NCBI GenBank assembly: GCA_021812735.1
Contig: JAKAMV010000070.1
Span: 1-20,466, forward strand
Direction: 5' to 3'
DNA length: 20,466 nucleotides
From: Chloroflexota bacterium
GTDB taxonomy: Bacteria > Chloroflexota > Limnocylindria > Limnocylindrales > CSP1-4
Below are positions 1 through 7,738 of this stretch, piece by piece. Made by a program: the position numbers and the translations under genes. Within the stretch, counting starts at the first letter, position 1; each line of letters starts with the position of its first letter. The notes beneath the pieces are model-generated. The model was not told the origin of the DNA and did not search any database. It saw only the letters and a program-made list of their open reading frames with translations.

Positions 1-1997
1 CTCGGCATCGGTCCGATGCCGAGCAGGCGCTCGGACCCGGCGCGCCGCAGCTCCACGAGAACGCGCCCGGCAACCGTGTGTTCGACTGGCAGGTGGGAGA
101 CAAGGCGGCCACCGACGCCGCGTTCGCCAACGCCGAGGTGGTGGTCAGCCAGCGGCTGGTCAACCACCGGCTGATCCCCAACCCCATGGAGGTCCGGGGC
201 GACATCGGCTGGCACAACCCGGGCACGGGCGAGTACACGATCTGGATGTCGAGCCAGACGCCGCACATCCAGCGGCTCCTGCTGGCTGCCTTCGTGACCG
301 GCGTCCCCGAGCAGAAGATCCGCTGCATCAGCCCCGACGTGGGCGGCGCCTTCGGATCGAAGATCTACTGCTACGCCGACATGGCGCTGGTCATGCTCGC
401 GAGCAGGCTCGTGGGCGGGCGCCCGGTGAAGTGGGTGGAGACCCGCCGCGAGAGCTACGGCTCCACGATCCATGGCCGTGACCACATCACGTACGTGGAC
501 GTGGCCGCGACGAAGTCGGGCGAGGTCAAGGGCCTGCGCGTGCGGACGATCGCCAACCTGGGCGGCCGCCTCTCGACGATCGGCCCGGGCATCCCCACCA
601 CGCTCTACGGCCGGATCCTGTCCGGGCCGTACAAGATCCCCGCGGTCCACTGCGAGGTCACCGGCGTCTACACCAACACCACCTTCGTGGACGCGTACCG
701 CGGTGCCGGCCGCCCGGAGGCGACGTACGTCGTGGAGCGGGCGATGGACCTGGTCGCGGACGAGCTGGGCCTGGACCCGGCCGAGGTCCGGCGGCGCAAC
801 TTCCTGCCGCCCGACGCCTTCCCGTACGACAACCCGTCGGGGCTGCTGACCGCGGTCAACGGCAGCAAGCTGTACATCGACTCGGGCAACTACGAGCCCG
901 CCATGGACAAGGCGCTCGCGATGGCCGGCTACGCCGACATGGCGGCGAAGAAGGCCGAGGCGAAGGCGCGCGGCAAGCTGCTGGGCGTCGGGCTCTCCAC
1001 CTACATCGAGGTCTGCGGCGTCGCGCCGTCCAAGTGGATCGGCGCGGTCGGCGAGGGCTGGGGCGCCGCCATGTGGGAGTCGTCCAACATCAAGGTCCAC
1101 CTGACCGGCAAGGTGGTGGTCACGATGGGCACCCAGCCCCAGGGCCAGGGTCACGAGACCACGTTCGCCCAGATCGTGAGCCACGAGCTGGGCGTCCCGA
1201 TGGAGGACATCGTCGTCCAGCACTCGGACACCCAGGGCACGCCGTTCGGCTACGGGTCGTACGGCTCGCGGACGTCCAACGTGGGCACCGGCGCCGCGAT
1301 CAAGGCGGCGGCCAAGATCCGCGACAAGGCGCGGCGGTACGCGGCCCACATGCTCGAGGCCAACGTCGACGACATCGAGGTCGAGGGCGCCGAGTACCGC
1401 GTGAAGGGCTCGCCCGACAAGCGCAAGACGCTCCAGGAGATCGCCTTCGCGCTCGACCTGGCGTTCGACACGCCGCCGGGCATGGAGCCGTACCTCGACG
1501 AGACGGCCTACCACGACACCGACAACTGCACCTTCCCCTTCGGCACCCACGTCGCGGTCGTGGAGGTGGACGAGGAGACCGGCAACGTCGAGCTCGTCCG
1601 CTACGTGGCGGTCGACGACGTGGGCAGGAAGATCAACCCGATGATCGTGGACGGCCAGCTGCACGGCGGCATCGCCCAGGGTGTCGGCCAGGCGCTCTGG
1701 GAGGAGGCGGTCTACGGCGACGACGGGCAGCTGCTGTCAGGCTCGCTGCTCGACTACGCGGTGCCGCGGGCCGAGTGGCTGCCATCCTTCGAGCTCGACG
1801 AGACGGTCACGCCGTCCCCGGTCAACCCGCTCGGGGTCAAGGGCGTCGGCGAGGCCGGCTGCATCGCGTCCACGGCCGCAGTTGCCAACGCGGTCAACGA
1901 CGCGCTCAGCCCGCTCGGCATCCGGCACCTGGACATGCCGTACACGGCACAGAAGGTGTGGAGCGCCATGCAGGGCGCCAAGGGAGGCCAGGCATGA
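1..1997 (+). CDS. Form II molybdenum hydroxylase large subunit (CoxL-like), 5' partial
   Basis: This is the catalytic, molybdopterin-cytosine-dinucleotide-binding subunit of a xanthine oxidase-family enzyme. The reading frame is open from base 3 to the stop, giving about 664 visible residues. The usual family length is about 770-800, so the N-terminal part lies outside the window; an in-frame GTG at 78 is not the real start. The active-site loop reads AYRGAGR (bases 693-713), the signature of form II, not the copper-binding AYxCSFR of true CO dehydrogenase. The GGAFGSK motif and the C-terminal GVGEAG motif, with the catalytic Glu at 1851-1853, are intact. The next gene starts inside its stop codon, so it is co-translated with the FAD subunit. 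The small Fe-S subunit probably lies upstream, since S-L-M is the usual form II order. The substrate cannot be read from sequence. It may oxidise an aldehyde or N-heterocycle; a CO role is doubtful. Confidence 0.93.
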   Translation, partial: RHRSDAEQALGPGAPQLHENAPGNRVFDWQVGDKAATDAAFANAEVVVSQRLVNHRLIPNPMEVRGDIGWHNPGTGEYTIWMSSQTPHIQRLLLAAFVTGVPEQKIRCISPDVGGAFGSKIYCYADMALVMLASRLVGGRPVKWVETRRESYGSTIHGRDHITYVDVAATKSGEVKGLRVRTIANLGGRLSTIGPGIPTTLYGRILSGPYKIPAVHCEVTGVYTNTTFVDAYRGAGRPEATYVVERAMDLVADELGLDPAEVRRRNFLPPDAFPYDNPSGLLTAVNGSKLYIDSGNYEPAMDKALAMAGYADMAAKKAEAKARGKLLGVGLSTYIEVCGVAPSKWIGAVGEGWGAAMWESSNIKVHLTGKVVVTMGTQPQGQGHETTFAQIVSHELGVPMEDIVVQHSDTQGTPFGYGSYGSRTSNVGTGAAIKAAAKIRDKARRYAAHMLEANVDDIEVEGAEYRVKGSPDKRKTLQEIAFALDLAFDTPPGMEPYLDETAYHDTDNCTFPFGTHVAVVEVDEETGNVELVRYVAVDDVGRKINPMIVDGQLHGGIAQGVGQALWEEAVYGDDGQLLSGSLLDYAVPRAEWLPSFELDETVTPSPVNPLGVKGVGEAGCIASTAAVANAVNDALSPLGIRHLDMPYTAQKVWSAMQGAKGGQA

Positions 1998-2854
1998 TCC
2001 CGGCAGCCTTCGAGTACACGCGGGCGTCCTCGGTGGAGGAGGCGCTCGCCATCCTCGCGTCCGATGAGGGCGCCAAGGTGGTCGCGGGCGGACAGAGCCT
2101 GCTGCCGCTGATGAAGCTGCGGCTCGCGCAGCCCGCCCGCCTGGTGGACATCGGGAGGCTCCCCGAGCTTCGCGGCATCTCCAGGCTCGACGACGGGCGC
2201 CTGTCCGTCGGCGCGCTCACCACGTACGCGGAGCTGCTGGACTCGCCGGTCATGCACTACGGCGTCATGAAGGACGTCCTGCCGGGCATCGCCGACATCC
2301 AGGTCCGCAACCGCGGCACCGTGGGCGGCGCCGTGGCCCACGCGGATCCGGCGGCGGACCTCCCGGCGGCGCTGCTCGCGCTCGACGCCGAGGCGGTCGT
2401 CCAGTCGGCCGCCGGCACTCGCACCATCAGGGTGGACGGCTTCTTCCAGGGCGCGTTCACCACCTCGCTCGGCCACGACGAGCTCGTCGCGGCCGTGATC
2501 CTGCCCGCCCCGCGCGACGACGCCGGGTCCGCCTACGCGTCGCTCGAGCAGCGCGCGTCGGGCTACCCGATCGCCGGGATCGCCGCCGTGGTGATCCTGG
2601 GCGCGGGCGGGATGGTCGAGTGGGCGGGCGTGGGGGTGACCGGCGTGTCGGACCACCCGTACCGCGCCCGCGACGTCGAGAACGCCCTGGTCGGGACCAC
2701 GGGCTCCGCCGAGGCGGTGGCGGCCGCCGCGTCGCTCGTGGTGGGGGCCCGGGAGGTCAACGCCGACATCCACGCCGGGCGGGAGTACCGCGCGGCGATG
2801 GCGGTCGTGCACGCGAGGCGGGCGATCGAGGCGGCGCTGGCGCGAGCCCGCTGA
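1994..2854 (+). CDS. Form II molybdenum hydroxylase medium (FAD-binding) subunit, CoxM-like
   Basis: This 286-residue flavoprotein subunit passes electrons from the Fe-S subunit to the acceptor. It has both FAD-binding signatures of the family: [13 protein letters not shown] at residues 31-43, and TVGGA with AHADPAADLPA at 109-125. The C-terminal CODH FAD domain follows. Length is normal for the family. The ATG at 1994 overlaps the upstream stop (ATGA), so translation is coupled to the large subunit. It is clearly paralogous to the coxM at 9922: both open with MIPA and share the MKLRLAQPA segment. It closes the form II operon visible here. The next start codon is 26 nt after its stop but seems to have its own -10-like box. 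The subunit assignment is firm; the enzyme's substrate is unknown. Confidence 0.95.
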   Translation: MIPAAFEYTRASSVEEALAILASDEGAKVVAGGQSLLPLMKLRLAQPARLVDIGRLPELRGISRLDDGRLSVGALTTYAELLDSPVMHYGVMKDVLPGIADIQVRNRGTVGGAVAHADPAADLPAALLALDAEAVVQSAAGTRTIRVDGFFQGAFTTSLGHDELVAAVILPAPRDDAGSAYASLEQRASGYPIAGIAAVVILGAGGMVEWAGVGVTGVSDHPYRARDVENALVGTTGSAEAVAAAASLVVGAREVNADIHAGREYRAAMAVVHARRAIEAALARAR

Positions 2855-2867
2855 CCCCGACTCCCGC

Positions 2868-2873
2868 GACACT
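2868..2873 (+). promoter_or_regulatory. Possible -10 element of a leaderless promoter
   Basis: The hexamer GACACT ends 6 nt before the ATG at 2880, the same geometry as the boxes before 5227 and 15606. It keeps the conserved A at position 2 and T at position 6 but lacks the first T. There is no clear -35 and no ribosome-binding site. It is the weakest of the four such boxes in the window. Confidence 0.3.
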
Positions 2874-2879
2874 GCGCGC

Positions 2880-3932
2880 ATGCGTGTCGAGCGTCTTGAG
2901 CCCGGCCGGCCGACGCCGGCCGGGCTCATCGGCGCCGTGCTGACCCGCGACATCGACCTGTCCGGCCAGCACTGGGCGAAGGGCCGGCGGCTCACGCCCA
3001 CCGACCTCGACGCCCTGGTGCGCGCGGCCCCGGGGCGGCCGATCGCTGTGCTCGTCCCGGCCCCCGACGACGTCCACGAGGATGATGCGGCGCGGCGCCT
3101 CGCGCTCGCCGCGCTCGCCGGCGACCCGTCAGCGGCTGGCCTCACGCTGCGCGGGCCGCTCCAGTCGCGCGTGGATCTGCTCGCTGCCCGGGCCGGCGTG
3201 GTGGAGGTCCGGCTCGCCTCGCTCGAGCGTCTCAACCGGGTCGACCCGGTTGAGCTGTTCACCGTCGCCGGGGGCCGGACCGTCGCCGCCGGCGACCTCG
3301 TCGCGTCGGCGAAGGTCGCCCCGCACCTGGTGCCTGAGGCCGTGCTCCGCGCGGCCGAGGCGACGGCGGGCCGCCGCGCGATCGTCCGCGTCCGCCCGTT
3401 CCGCCCGACCCGTATCGCCGTCATCGTCAAGCAGACGCTGTCGGGCACGGACCGCGCCAGGTTCGAGGCGTCGATCGCCGCGCGCGTCGCCGGCCTCGGC
3501 GCCGCCCTGGCGGGCATCATCCAGGTCGCGGACGACCCAGACGTCGTGGCGGCTGCGCTTGCGCGCACCACCCGGGGCAGGGGAGCGGCCAGGATCGTGC
3601 TCACAGCCGGCGGCGCCAGCACCGATCCCGGCGACGCCTTCTTCGCGGCCATCGACCGCCTCGGCGGGCGGCTGGTCCGGCGTGGCGTCCCGGCGCACCC
3701 GGGCTCCATGCTCTGGCTGGCCCGCCTCGGTCGGGCGGCTGTCGTGGGCCTGCCCTCGTGCGGCGCCTATTCGCGCGCCACCGCGGCGGACCTCCTCCTG
3801 CCGCTGCTCGTCGCGGGGTACCCCGCATCGCCCGCCACCGTCGCCCGGCTCGCCCACGGCGGCGTCCTCGACCGCTCGCAGCGCTTCCGCTTCCCGGCCT
3901 ACGCACGCGACCTCGACGCCCCCGAGGGCTAG
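2880..3932 (+). CDS. Molybdopterin-binding protein with MoaB/Mog (MoCF) domain
   Basis: This 350-residue protein resembles the stand-alone molybdopterin-binding proteins (related to MoeA and CinA folds) often found in cox clusters. The N-terminal part (residues 16-45, GAVLTRDIDLSG...GRRLTPTDL) matches the family's opening segment. The MoCF domain begins near residue 178 (RIAVIVKQTLSGT). It contains TAGGASTDPGD (242-252), which is the GG-S-xDP substrate-binding loop, then GVPAHPGSMLWL (269-280) and GLPSCGAYS (290-298). The protein probably binds molybdopterin or assists Mo insertion or nucleotide activation; the exact reaction is not shown by sequence. It lies between the form II subunits and the coxD-like ATPase. 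The start at 2880 fits the family's N-terminus, but a perfect inverted repeat sits in codons 7-16, which is unusual. Confidence 0.85.
   Translation: MRVERLEPGRPTPAGLIGAVLTRDIDLSGQHWAKGRRLTPTDLDALVRAAPGRPIAVLVPAPDDVHEDDAARRLALAALAGDPSAAGLTLRGPLQSRVDLLAARAGVVEVRLASLERLNRVDPVELFTVAGGRTVAAGDLVASAKVAPHLVPEAVLRAAEATAGRRAIVRVRPFRPTRIAVIVKQTLSGTDRARFEASIAARVAGLGAALAGIIQVADDPDVVAAALARTTRGRGAARIVLTAGGASTDPGDAFFAAIDRLGGRLVRRGVPAHPGSMLWLARLGRAAVVGLPSCGAYSRATAADLLLPLLVAGYPASPATVARLAHGGVLDRSQRFRFPAYARDLDAPEG
2898..2927. repeat. Perfect 13-bp inverted repeat with 4-nt loop at the start of a gene
   Basis: GAGCCCGGCCGGC (2898-2910) and its exact reverse complement (2915-2927) are separated by CGAC. The hairpin begins 43 nt after the form II operon stop and lies within the first 16 codons of the following gene. 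No T-run follows. It could be a terminator-like or mRNA-stability hairpin for the upstream operon, or a translational control element for the downstream gene. Confidence 0.6.
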
Positions 3933-4022
3933 GCGGGCGGCGCGGGCGAGGTGCCGCCGCACACCTTTCCGGCGAGCGGCAGGGCGTGCCGACCGCGAGC
4001 GGGGCGCGACGGCCATGCGGTG

Positions 4023-4028
4023 TAGCAT
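4023..4028 (+). promoter_or_regulatory. Candidate -10 box (TAGCAT) of a leaderless promoter for coxD
   Basis: TAGCAT ends 7 nt before the ATG at 4036, so transcription would begin at or next to the start codon. No Shine-Dalgarno sequence precedes the ATG, which agrees with a leaderless mRNA. A recognisable -35 is missing. The preceding intergenic stretch (3933-4035) shows only a weak 6-bp GGCGGC/GCCGCC stem at 3936-3958. Confidence 0.45.
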
Positions 4029-4035
4029 CGCCGTC

Positions 4036-4995
4036 ATGACCGACCAGACCGCCGCCCAAGCGGCCGCCGCCCGAACCGCCGACCGCGCCGCCCGGCCCGC
4101 GGCGATGCAGTCGATCGAGGGCCTCACGGCGGCCTTCCGCAGGCACGGCTACATCGCGGAGCGGTCGCTGGCCACGACCGTGTTCCTCGCGCTCGAGCTG
4201 GGACGGCCGCTGCTGCTGGAAGGAGAGGCGGGCGTCGGCAAGACGGAGCTCGCGAAGGTGCTCGCGGCCAGCCTGGGCGCGCGGCTGATCCGGCTGCAGT
4301 GCTACGAGGGCCTCGACGTCAACACCGCGGTCTACGAGTGGAACTACCCGCGCCAGATGCTGGAGATCCGGCTGCTCGAGGCGCGCGGCGAGATCGCCAA
4401 GGCCAGCGCGCACGACATCTTCGGCCCCGAGTTCCTGCTCAAGCGCCCGCTGCTCCAGGCGCTGGAGGCCGCCGACGGCATCCCGCCCGTGCTGCTCATC
4501 GACGAGATCGACCGGGCCGACGAGGAGTTCGAGGCGTACCTGCTCGAGATCCTCTCGGACTTCCAGGTGACCGTGCCCGAGATCGGCACCATCCGCGCCC
4601 AGCAGGCGCCGCGCGTAGTGCTCACCTCCAACCGCACACGCGAGGTGCACGACGCGCTCAAGCGCCGCTGCCTCTACCACTGGATCGACTACCCGACGGC
4701 GCAGAAGGAGTTCGAGATCGTCTCGACCCGCGTGCCCGACGCGCCCGCGGCGCTCGCGCGCGACCTGGTCGCCTTCGTCCACCGGCTCCGGACCGCCGAT
4801 CTCACCAAGGTTCCGGGCGTCGCCGAGACGCTCGACTGGGCGGCTGCGCTGCTGTCGCTCGGCGCCACCGAGCTCGACGGCGACACCGTGGACGAGACGC
4901 TGGGCGTGGTCCTCAAGTACGAGGAGGACATCCGCGCCGTCAAGGGGCCCAATGCGCGGCGGTACCTCGCGGAGGCCGCCGCGACCCAGGCCTGA
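4036..4995 (+). CDS. coxD: MoxR-family AAA+ ATPase, CoxD-like
   Basis: This 319-residue AAA+ ATPase is of the MoxR/CoxD type. In Oligotropha carboxidovorans CoxD takes part in building the sulfur-bridged Mo-Cu centre of CO dehydrogenase. The sequence shows Walker A GEAGVGKT (63-70), Walker B LLIDEID (153-159), sensor-1 TSN (197-199) and a basic ALKRRC segment with the likely arginine finger (210-211). A MoxR lid domain makes up the C-terminal third. The ATG at 4036 follows a -10-like TAGCAT box with no ribosome-binding site. An in-frame ATG at 4015 is possible but would precede that box, and residues 1-23 are low-complexity Ala/Arg. It sits 231 bp before the VWA partner CoxE, and the MoxR-VWA pairing is the standard chaperone arrangement. 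No coxD lies near the form I genes, so this copy probably serves them. Confidence 0.9.
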   Translation: MTDQTAAQAAAARTADRAARPAAMQSIEGLTAAFRRHGYIAERSLATTVFLALELGRPLLLEGEAGVGKTELAKVLAASLGARLIRLQCYEGLDVNTAVYEWNYPRQMLEIRLLEARGEIAKASAHDIFGPEFLLKRPLLQALEAADGIPPVLLIDEIDRADEEFEAYLLEILSDFQVTVPEIGTIRAQQAPRVVLTSNRTREVHDALKRRCLYHWIDYPTAQKEFEIVSTRVPDAPAALARDLVAFVHRLRTADLTKVPGVAETLDWAAALLSLGATELDGDTVDETLGVVLKYEEDIRAVKGPNARRYLAEAAATQA

Positions 4996-5061
4996 GCTGG
5001 ACGACCCACGATGCCTCGCTCACGGCAGCTTCGAGTCGGTGGCAAGCGCGGAGCAGCGGCC

Positions 5062-5119
5062 GGCGAGTCCCAGGCGACTCAGCCCGGCTGGCGAGTCTGA
5101 CCCGGTCGACTCAGCCCGG
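5062..5119. repeat. Short interleaved direct repeats in the coxD-coxE intergenic region
   Basis: CGACTCAGCCCGG occurs at 5075-5087 and 5107-5119 (period 32). GGCGAGTC occurs at 5062-5069 and 5090-5097 (period 28), interleaved with the first pair. The 231-bp gap 4996-5226 has no convincing coding sequence. Partly complementary words (GGCGAGTC and CGACTC) mean the RNA could fold. The function is unknown; a degenerate dispersed repeat or a regulatory array are both possible. Confidence 0.5.
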
Positions 5120-5214
5120 ACTCAAGCCGGCGTTCGGCGACAGACCGAGGCGCTGGCGCGGACCCGACCCGAGGCGCCAGTCGTGCGGCGGGATGTGCGT
5201 TTCCCGGGGTCGGC

Positions 5215-5220
5215 TAGTCT
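5215..5220 (+). promoter_or_regulatory. Candidate -10 box (TAGTCT) of a leaderless promoter for coxE
   Basis: TAGTCT ends 6 nt before the GTG at 5227, which would place the transcription start at the GTG itself. No Shine-Dalgarno sequence is present. It is the best match of the four leaderless-type boxes to a TAnnnT consensus. Confidence 0.5.
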
Positions 5221-5226
5221 GTAGTC

Positions 5227-6615
5227 GTGACCGAGTCCCCGCTGCTCCTGGCCCCCACCGGTGAGCTCATCGACGGGCGCCGTCTGCTGGCGGAGGCCGT
5301 GGGCTTCGGGCGGGCGCTGCGGTCGGCCGGCCTGGCGGTGGACCTCGGCGCGGCGATGGACTTCGCTCGGGCCCTCAGCCTTGTCGACCTGGGCCGGCGC
5401 GACCAGGTCCACGACGCGGGCGAGGCCGTGTTCGTCCGGCGCCGCGACGACCGCGAGGTGTACGACCGCGTGTTCACCCAGTTCTGGCGCCGCCGCGGCC
5501 GGAAGCTCATGCCGGGCCGGCCGGAGCTGCCCGTGAACCCGGACGTCGACCGCGAGATCGAGGCGGAGCCCGGGGAGTCCGACGAGGCGGCGGAGGGACG
5601 GGAGGCTACCCTGGCCGAGGTCGCGCGAATGGGCGTGCAGGAGACGGTCGACGTCGAGGACGGGGCGCAGGTGGAGGGCGAGACCATCTCGCCCGACGCG
5701 TGGTCGAAGGGCGAGGTGCTGCGCCACCGAGACTTCGACCGGATGACCTCGGCCGAGCTCCGCGACGCCGAGCGCTTCGTGGACCTGCTCAAGCCGCGGC
5801 TTGAACGGCGCCGGACCCGACGCCACGAGCTCCACCCGCATGGCCGCCGGCTCGCTCCGCGCGCGATGTACCGGCGGAACCTCACCACAGGCGAGCTGAC
5901 CGACTGGGTCTGGAGTCGCGCGGTCAAGGAGCCGCGGCAGCTCGTGGTCCTGTGCGACATCTCGGGCTCGATGGAGCGCCATTCGCGCCTGCTGCTGCGC
6001 TTCGTCCAGGCGCTCGCGCGCGAGAACGAGGTGCGCACCGAGTCGTTCGTGTTCGGCACGCGGCTCACCCGCGTCACGCGGCTGATGAAGGACCGCGACC
6101 GCGACCGCGCCCTCGCCCGGGTGGCCGACACGGTCACCGACTGGGCTGGCGGCACGCGAATCGGGGAGAGCTTCCGGCAGTTCAACCACAATTGGGCGCG
6201 CCGGACGCTCCGGACGAGCGGCGTCGTGATCGTGGTGTCCGACGGCTGGGACCGCGGCGACCCCTCGGTGGTGGCCGCGGAGACCGCGCGCCTGCGGCGC
6301 AACTGCCACCGCCTGGTGTGGCTCAACCCGCTGGCGTCGGCGCCCGGCTATCAGCCGCTCGCGGCGGGCATGAAGGCCGCCTTCCCGTACATCGACGACT
6401 TCCTGCCCGCTGGCACCCTGGCCTCCCTGGAGCGTCTGGGCGTGATCCTCGCCGGGACGTCGCTCGGGACTGCGCGGCGGGGGGCGGCCGTGACGCACGC
6501 CACCACGGTCGCGCCGTCGATGGGCCTCGAGGCGCCAGAGGCGTCGACGCCGCCGATCGTCGGCGGGACGCCGGTCGCGCGCGACCAGGCGCGGCCGCTG
6601 GGCAAGGGGAGGTAG
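5227..6615 (+). CDS. coxE: VWA-domain protein, CoxE-like
   Basis: This 462-residue cytoplasmic protein with a C-terminal von Willebrand factor A domain belongs to the CoxE family (VWA containing CoxE-like). CoxE acts with the MoxR ATPase CoxD in maturation of the Mo-Cu active site. The MIDAS metal-binding residues are visible: DISGS (244-248), the Thr of GGTR (310) and the Asp of VSDGWD (339). The N-terminal half (1-235) is the family-specific region, with an acidic stretch near 107-155 and a basic RRRTRRHE patch near 194-201. No signal peptide or membrane segment is seen. The start is GTG at 5227 behind TAGTCT, consistent with a leaderless mRNA. The last 45 residues after the VWA fold are Ala/Pro-rich and probably disordered. 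It is followed 4 nt later by the XdhC-family gene, so that gene is in the same transcript. Confidence 0.92.
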   Translation: MTESPLLLAPTGELIDGRRLLAEAVGFGRALRSAGLAVDLGAAMDFARALSLVDLGRRDQVHDAGEAVFVRRRDDREVYDRVFTQFWRRRGRKLMPGRPELPVNPDVDREIEAEPGESDEAAEGREATLAEVARMGVQETVDVEDGAQVEGETISPDAWSKGEVLRHRDFDRMTSAELRDAERFVDLLKPRLERRRTRRHELHPHGRRLAPRAMYRRNLTTGELTDWVWSRAVKEPRQLVVLCDISGSMERHSRLLLRFVQALARENEVRTESFVFGTRLTRVTRLMKDRDRDRALARVADTVTDWAGGTRIGESFRQFNHNWARRTLRTSGVVIVVSDGWDRGDPSVVAAETARLRRNCHRLVWLNPLASAPGYQPLAAGMKAAFPYIDDFLPAGTLASLERLGVILAGTSLGTARRGAAVTHATTVAPSMGLEAPEASTPPIVGGTPVARDQARPLGKGR

Positions 6616-6619
6616 CGCG

Positions 6620-7738
6620 GTGCGCGAGCTGCTCGAGCAGCTGGACGCCTGGACGGCCGAGGGCGTGGGCGTGGGTCGCGCGGTGGTCGTGCGCACGTTC
6701 GGCAGCGCCCCACGGCCGGAGGGCGGCGTCCTGCTCGTGACCGAGGACGGCAGGCTCGCGGGCTCGGTGTCGGGCGGCTGCGTGGAGGGGGCTGCCGCCG
6801 AGGAGATCGCCCGGGCGCTGCGCGACGGCCGCCAGCGGGTGATCCGCTACGGGATCAGCGACGAGCAGGCGTGGGACGTGGGCCTCGCCTGCGGCGGCAC
6901 GATCGATGTGCTGGTGCAGCCGGCCGTTCCAGCGGGGGCGGTCGACGCGGCGCGCGAGACGGCCGCGGGCCGGTCAGGCGGCCGCGCGATCGTGACGCTG
7001 CTCCCGGCAGACGCCCCGCCGCCGACGTTCGGGGCGCACCAGCCCGGGCCCGGCGAAACGCCGCCGCCGCCGCTGGTGGTCCACGACGACGGGGCGCTCG
7101 AGGGCACGCTGGGCGATGCCGCCGCCGACAGGGCACTCGTCGAGGCGGCGCTGGACCTGCTGGTCCACGGAATCAGCCGGACGGTGGAGATCACCGGGCG
7201 CCAGGCGTTCGTGGAGGCGTACCCCGCGCGGCCGCGGCTGGTCGTCGTCGGCGCCGTCGAGGTCGCCCGCACGCTGGTCCGCCTGGCCAAGGAGCTCGGC
7301 TACGAGACGGTCGTCATCGACGGGCGGTCGGCGTTCGCCACCGACGCGCGGTTCCCCGACGTGGACCGTCTGGTCGTGGGCTGGCCGGACGAGGTCGCCG
7401 ACGAGATCGGCCTCGGGCCCGCCGACGCGGTGGCGGTGCTGACCCACGATGTGAAGTTCGACGAGCCGGCGATCGTCGAGGCACTCCGCCGCGGCTGCCG
7501 ATACGTGGGCGCGGTGGGCTCGCGCAAGACGCAGGCCGACCGGCGGGCGCGCCTGCTCGACGCGGGCGTGGCGGCGGCGCAGCTCGACCGCCTGCGCGGC
7601 CCCATCGGCCTCGACCTGGGCGGTCGCCTGCCGCCCGAGACCGCCCTGGCGATCTTGGCCGAGGTGGTGGCCGAGCGGCGGTCCGGCTCTGGCCGACCGA
7701 TGCGCGACCTCGCCCGCGAGCGCGAGACCGCCCGGTGA
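6620..7738 (+). CDS. XdhC/CoxI-family molybdenum hydroxylase maturation protein
   Basis: This 372-residue XdhC-family protein has both domains. The N-terminal domain carries SAPRPEGG (29-36), SVSGGCVEG (49-57) with Cys54, and GLACGG (88-93) with Cys91, the conserved cysteines of the family. The C-terminal Rossmann-like domain starts near residue 205 and holds THDVKFD, VGSRKT and a GLDLGG-like segment. XdhC proteins bind the molybdenum cofactor and promote its sulfuration and insertion into xanthine oxidase-type enzymes. The usual GxGxxA loop appears as GAVEVA, a slight departure. The GTG start at 6620 lies 7 nt after a strong GGGGAGG ribosome-binding site (6606-6612) overlapping the coxE stop. 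Its stop overlaps the next start (GTGA). With SGGCVE it is the classical XdhC type, unlike the CoxF-like paralogue at 13697, and it could mature the form II enzyme, the form I enzyme or both. Confidence 0.9.
   Translation: MRELLEQLDAWTAEGVGVGRAVVVRTFGSAPRPEGGVLLVTEDGRLAGSVSGGCVEGAAAEEIARALRDGRQRVIRYGISDEQAWDVGLACGGTIDVLVQPAVPAGAVDAARETAAGRSGGRAIVTLLPADAPPPTFGAHQPGPGETPPPPLVVHDDGALEGTLGDAAADRALVEAALDLLVHGISRTVEITGRQAFVEAYPARPRLVVVGAVEVARTLVRLAKELGYETVVIDGRSAFATDARFPDVDRLVVGWPDEVADEIGLGPADAVAVLTHDVKFDEPAIVEALRRGCRYVGAVGSRKTQADRRARLLDAGVAAAQLDRLRGPIGLDLGGRLPPETALAILAEVVAERRSGSGRPMRDLARERETAR

Noticed and set aside
1034..1993. An open frame running into the form II coxM from far upstream in the same phase
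   Set aside because: The segment overlaps the large-subunit gene in another frame and is Arg/Gly-rich low complexity. CoxM similarity begins at the ATG at 1994.
1..2854. Calling the form II genes a CO dehydrogenase
   Set aside because: The active-site loop AYRGAGR lacks the copper-binding cysteine of form I. Form II enzymes have diverse or unknown substrates, so only the family is assigned.
3082..4035. Upstream extension of the coxD frame
   Set aside because: It reads through the Mog-domain gene in a second frame with Ser/Arg/Ala-rich sequence. MoxR similarity starts shortly after 4036.
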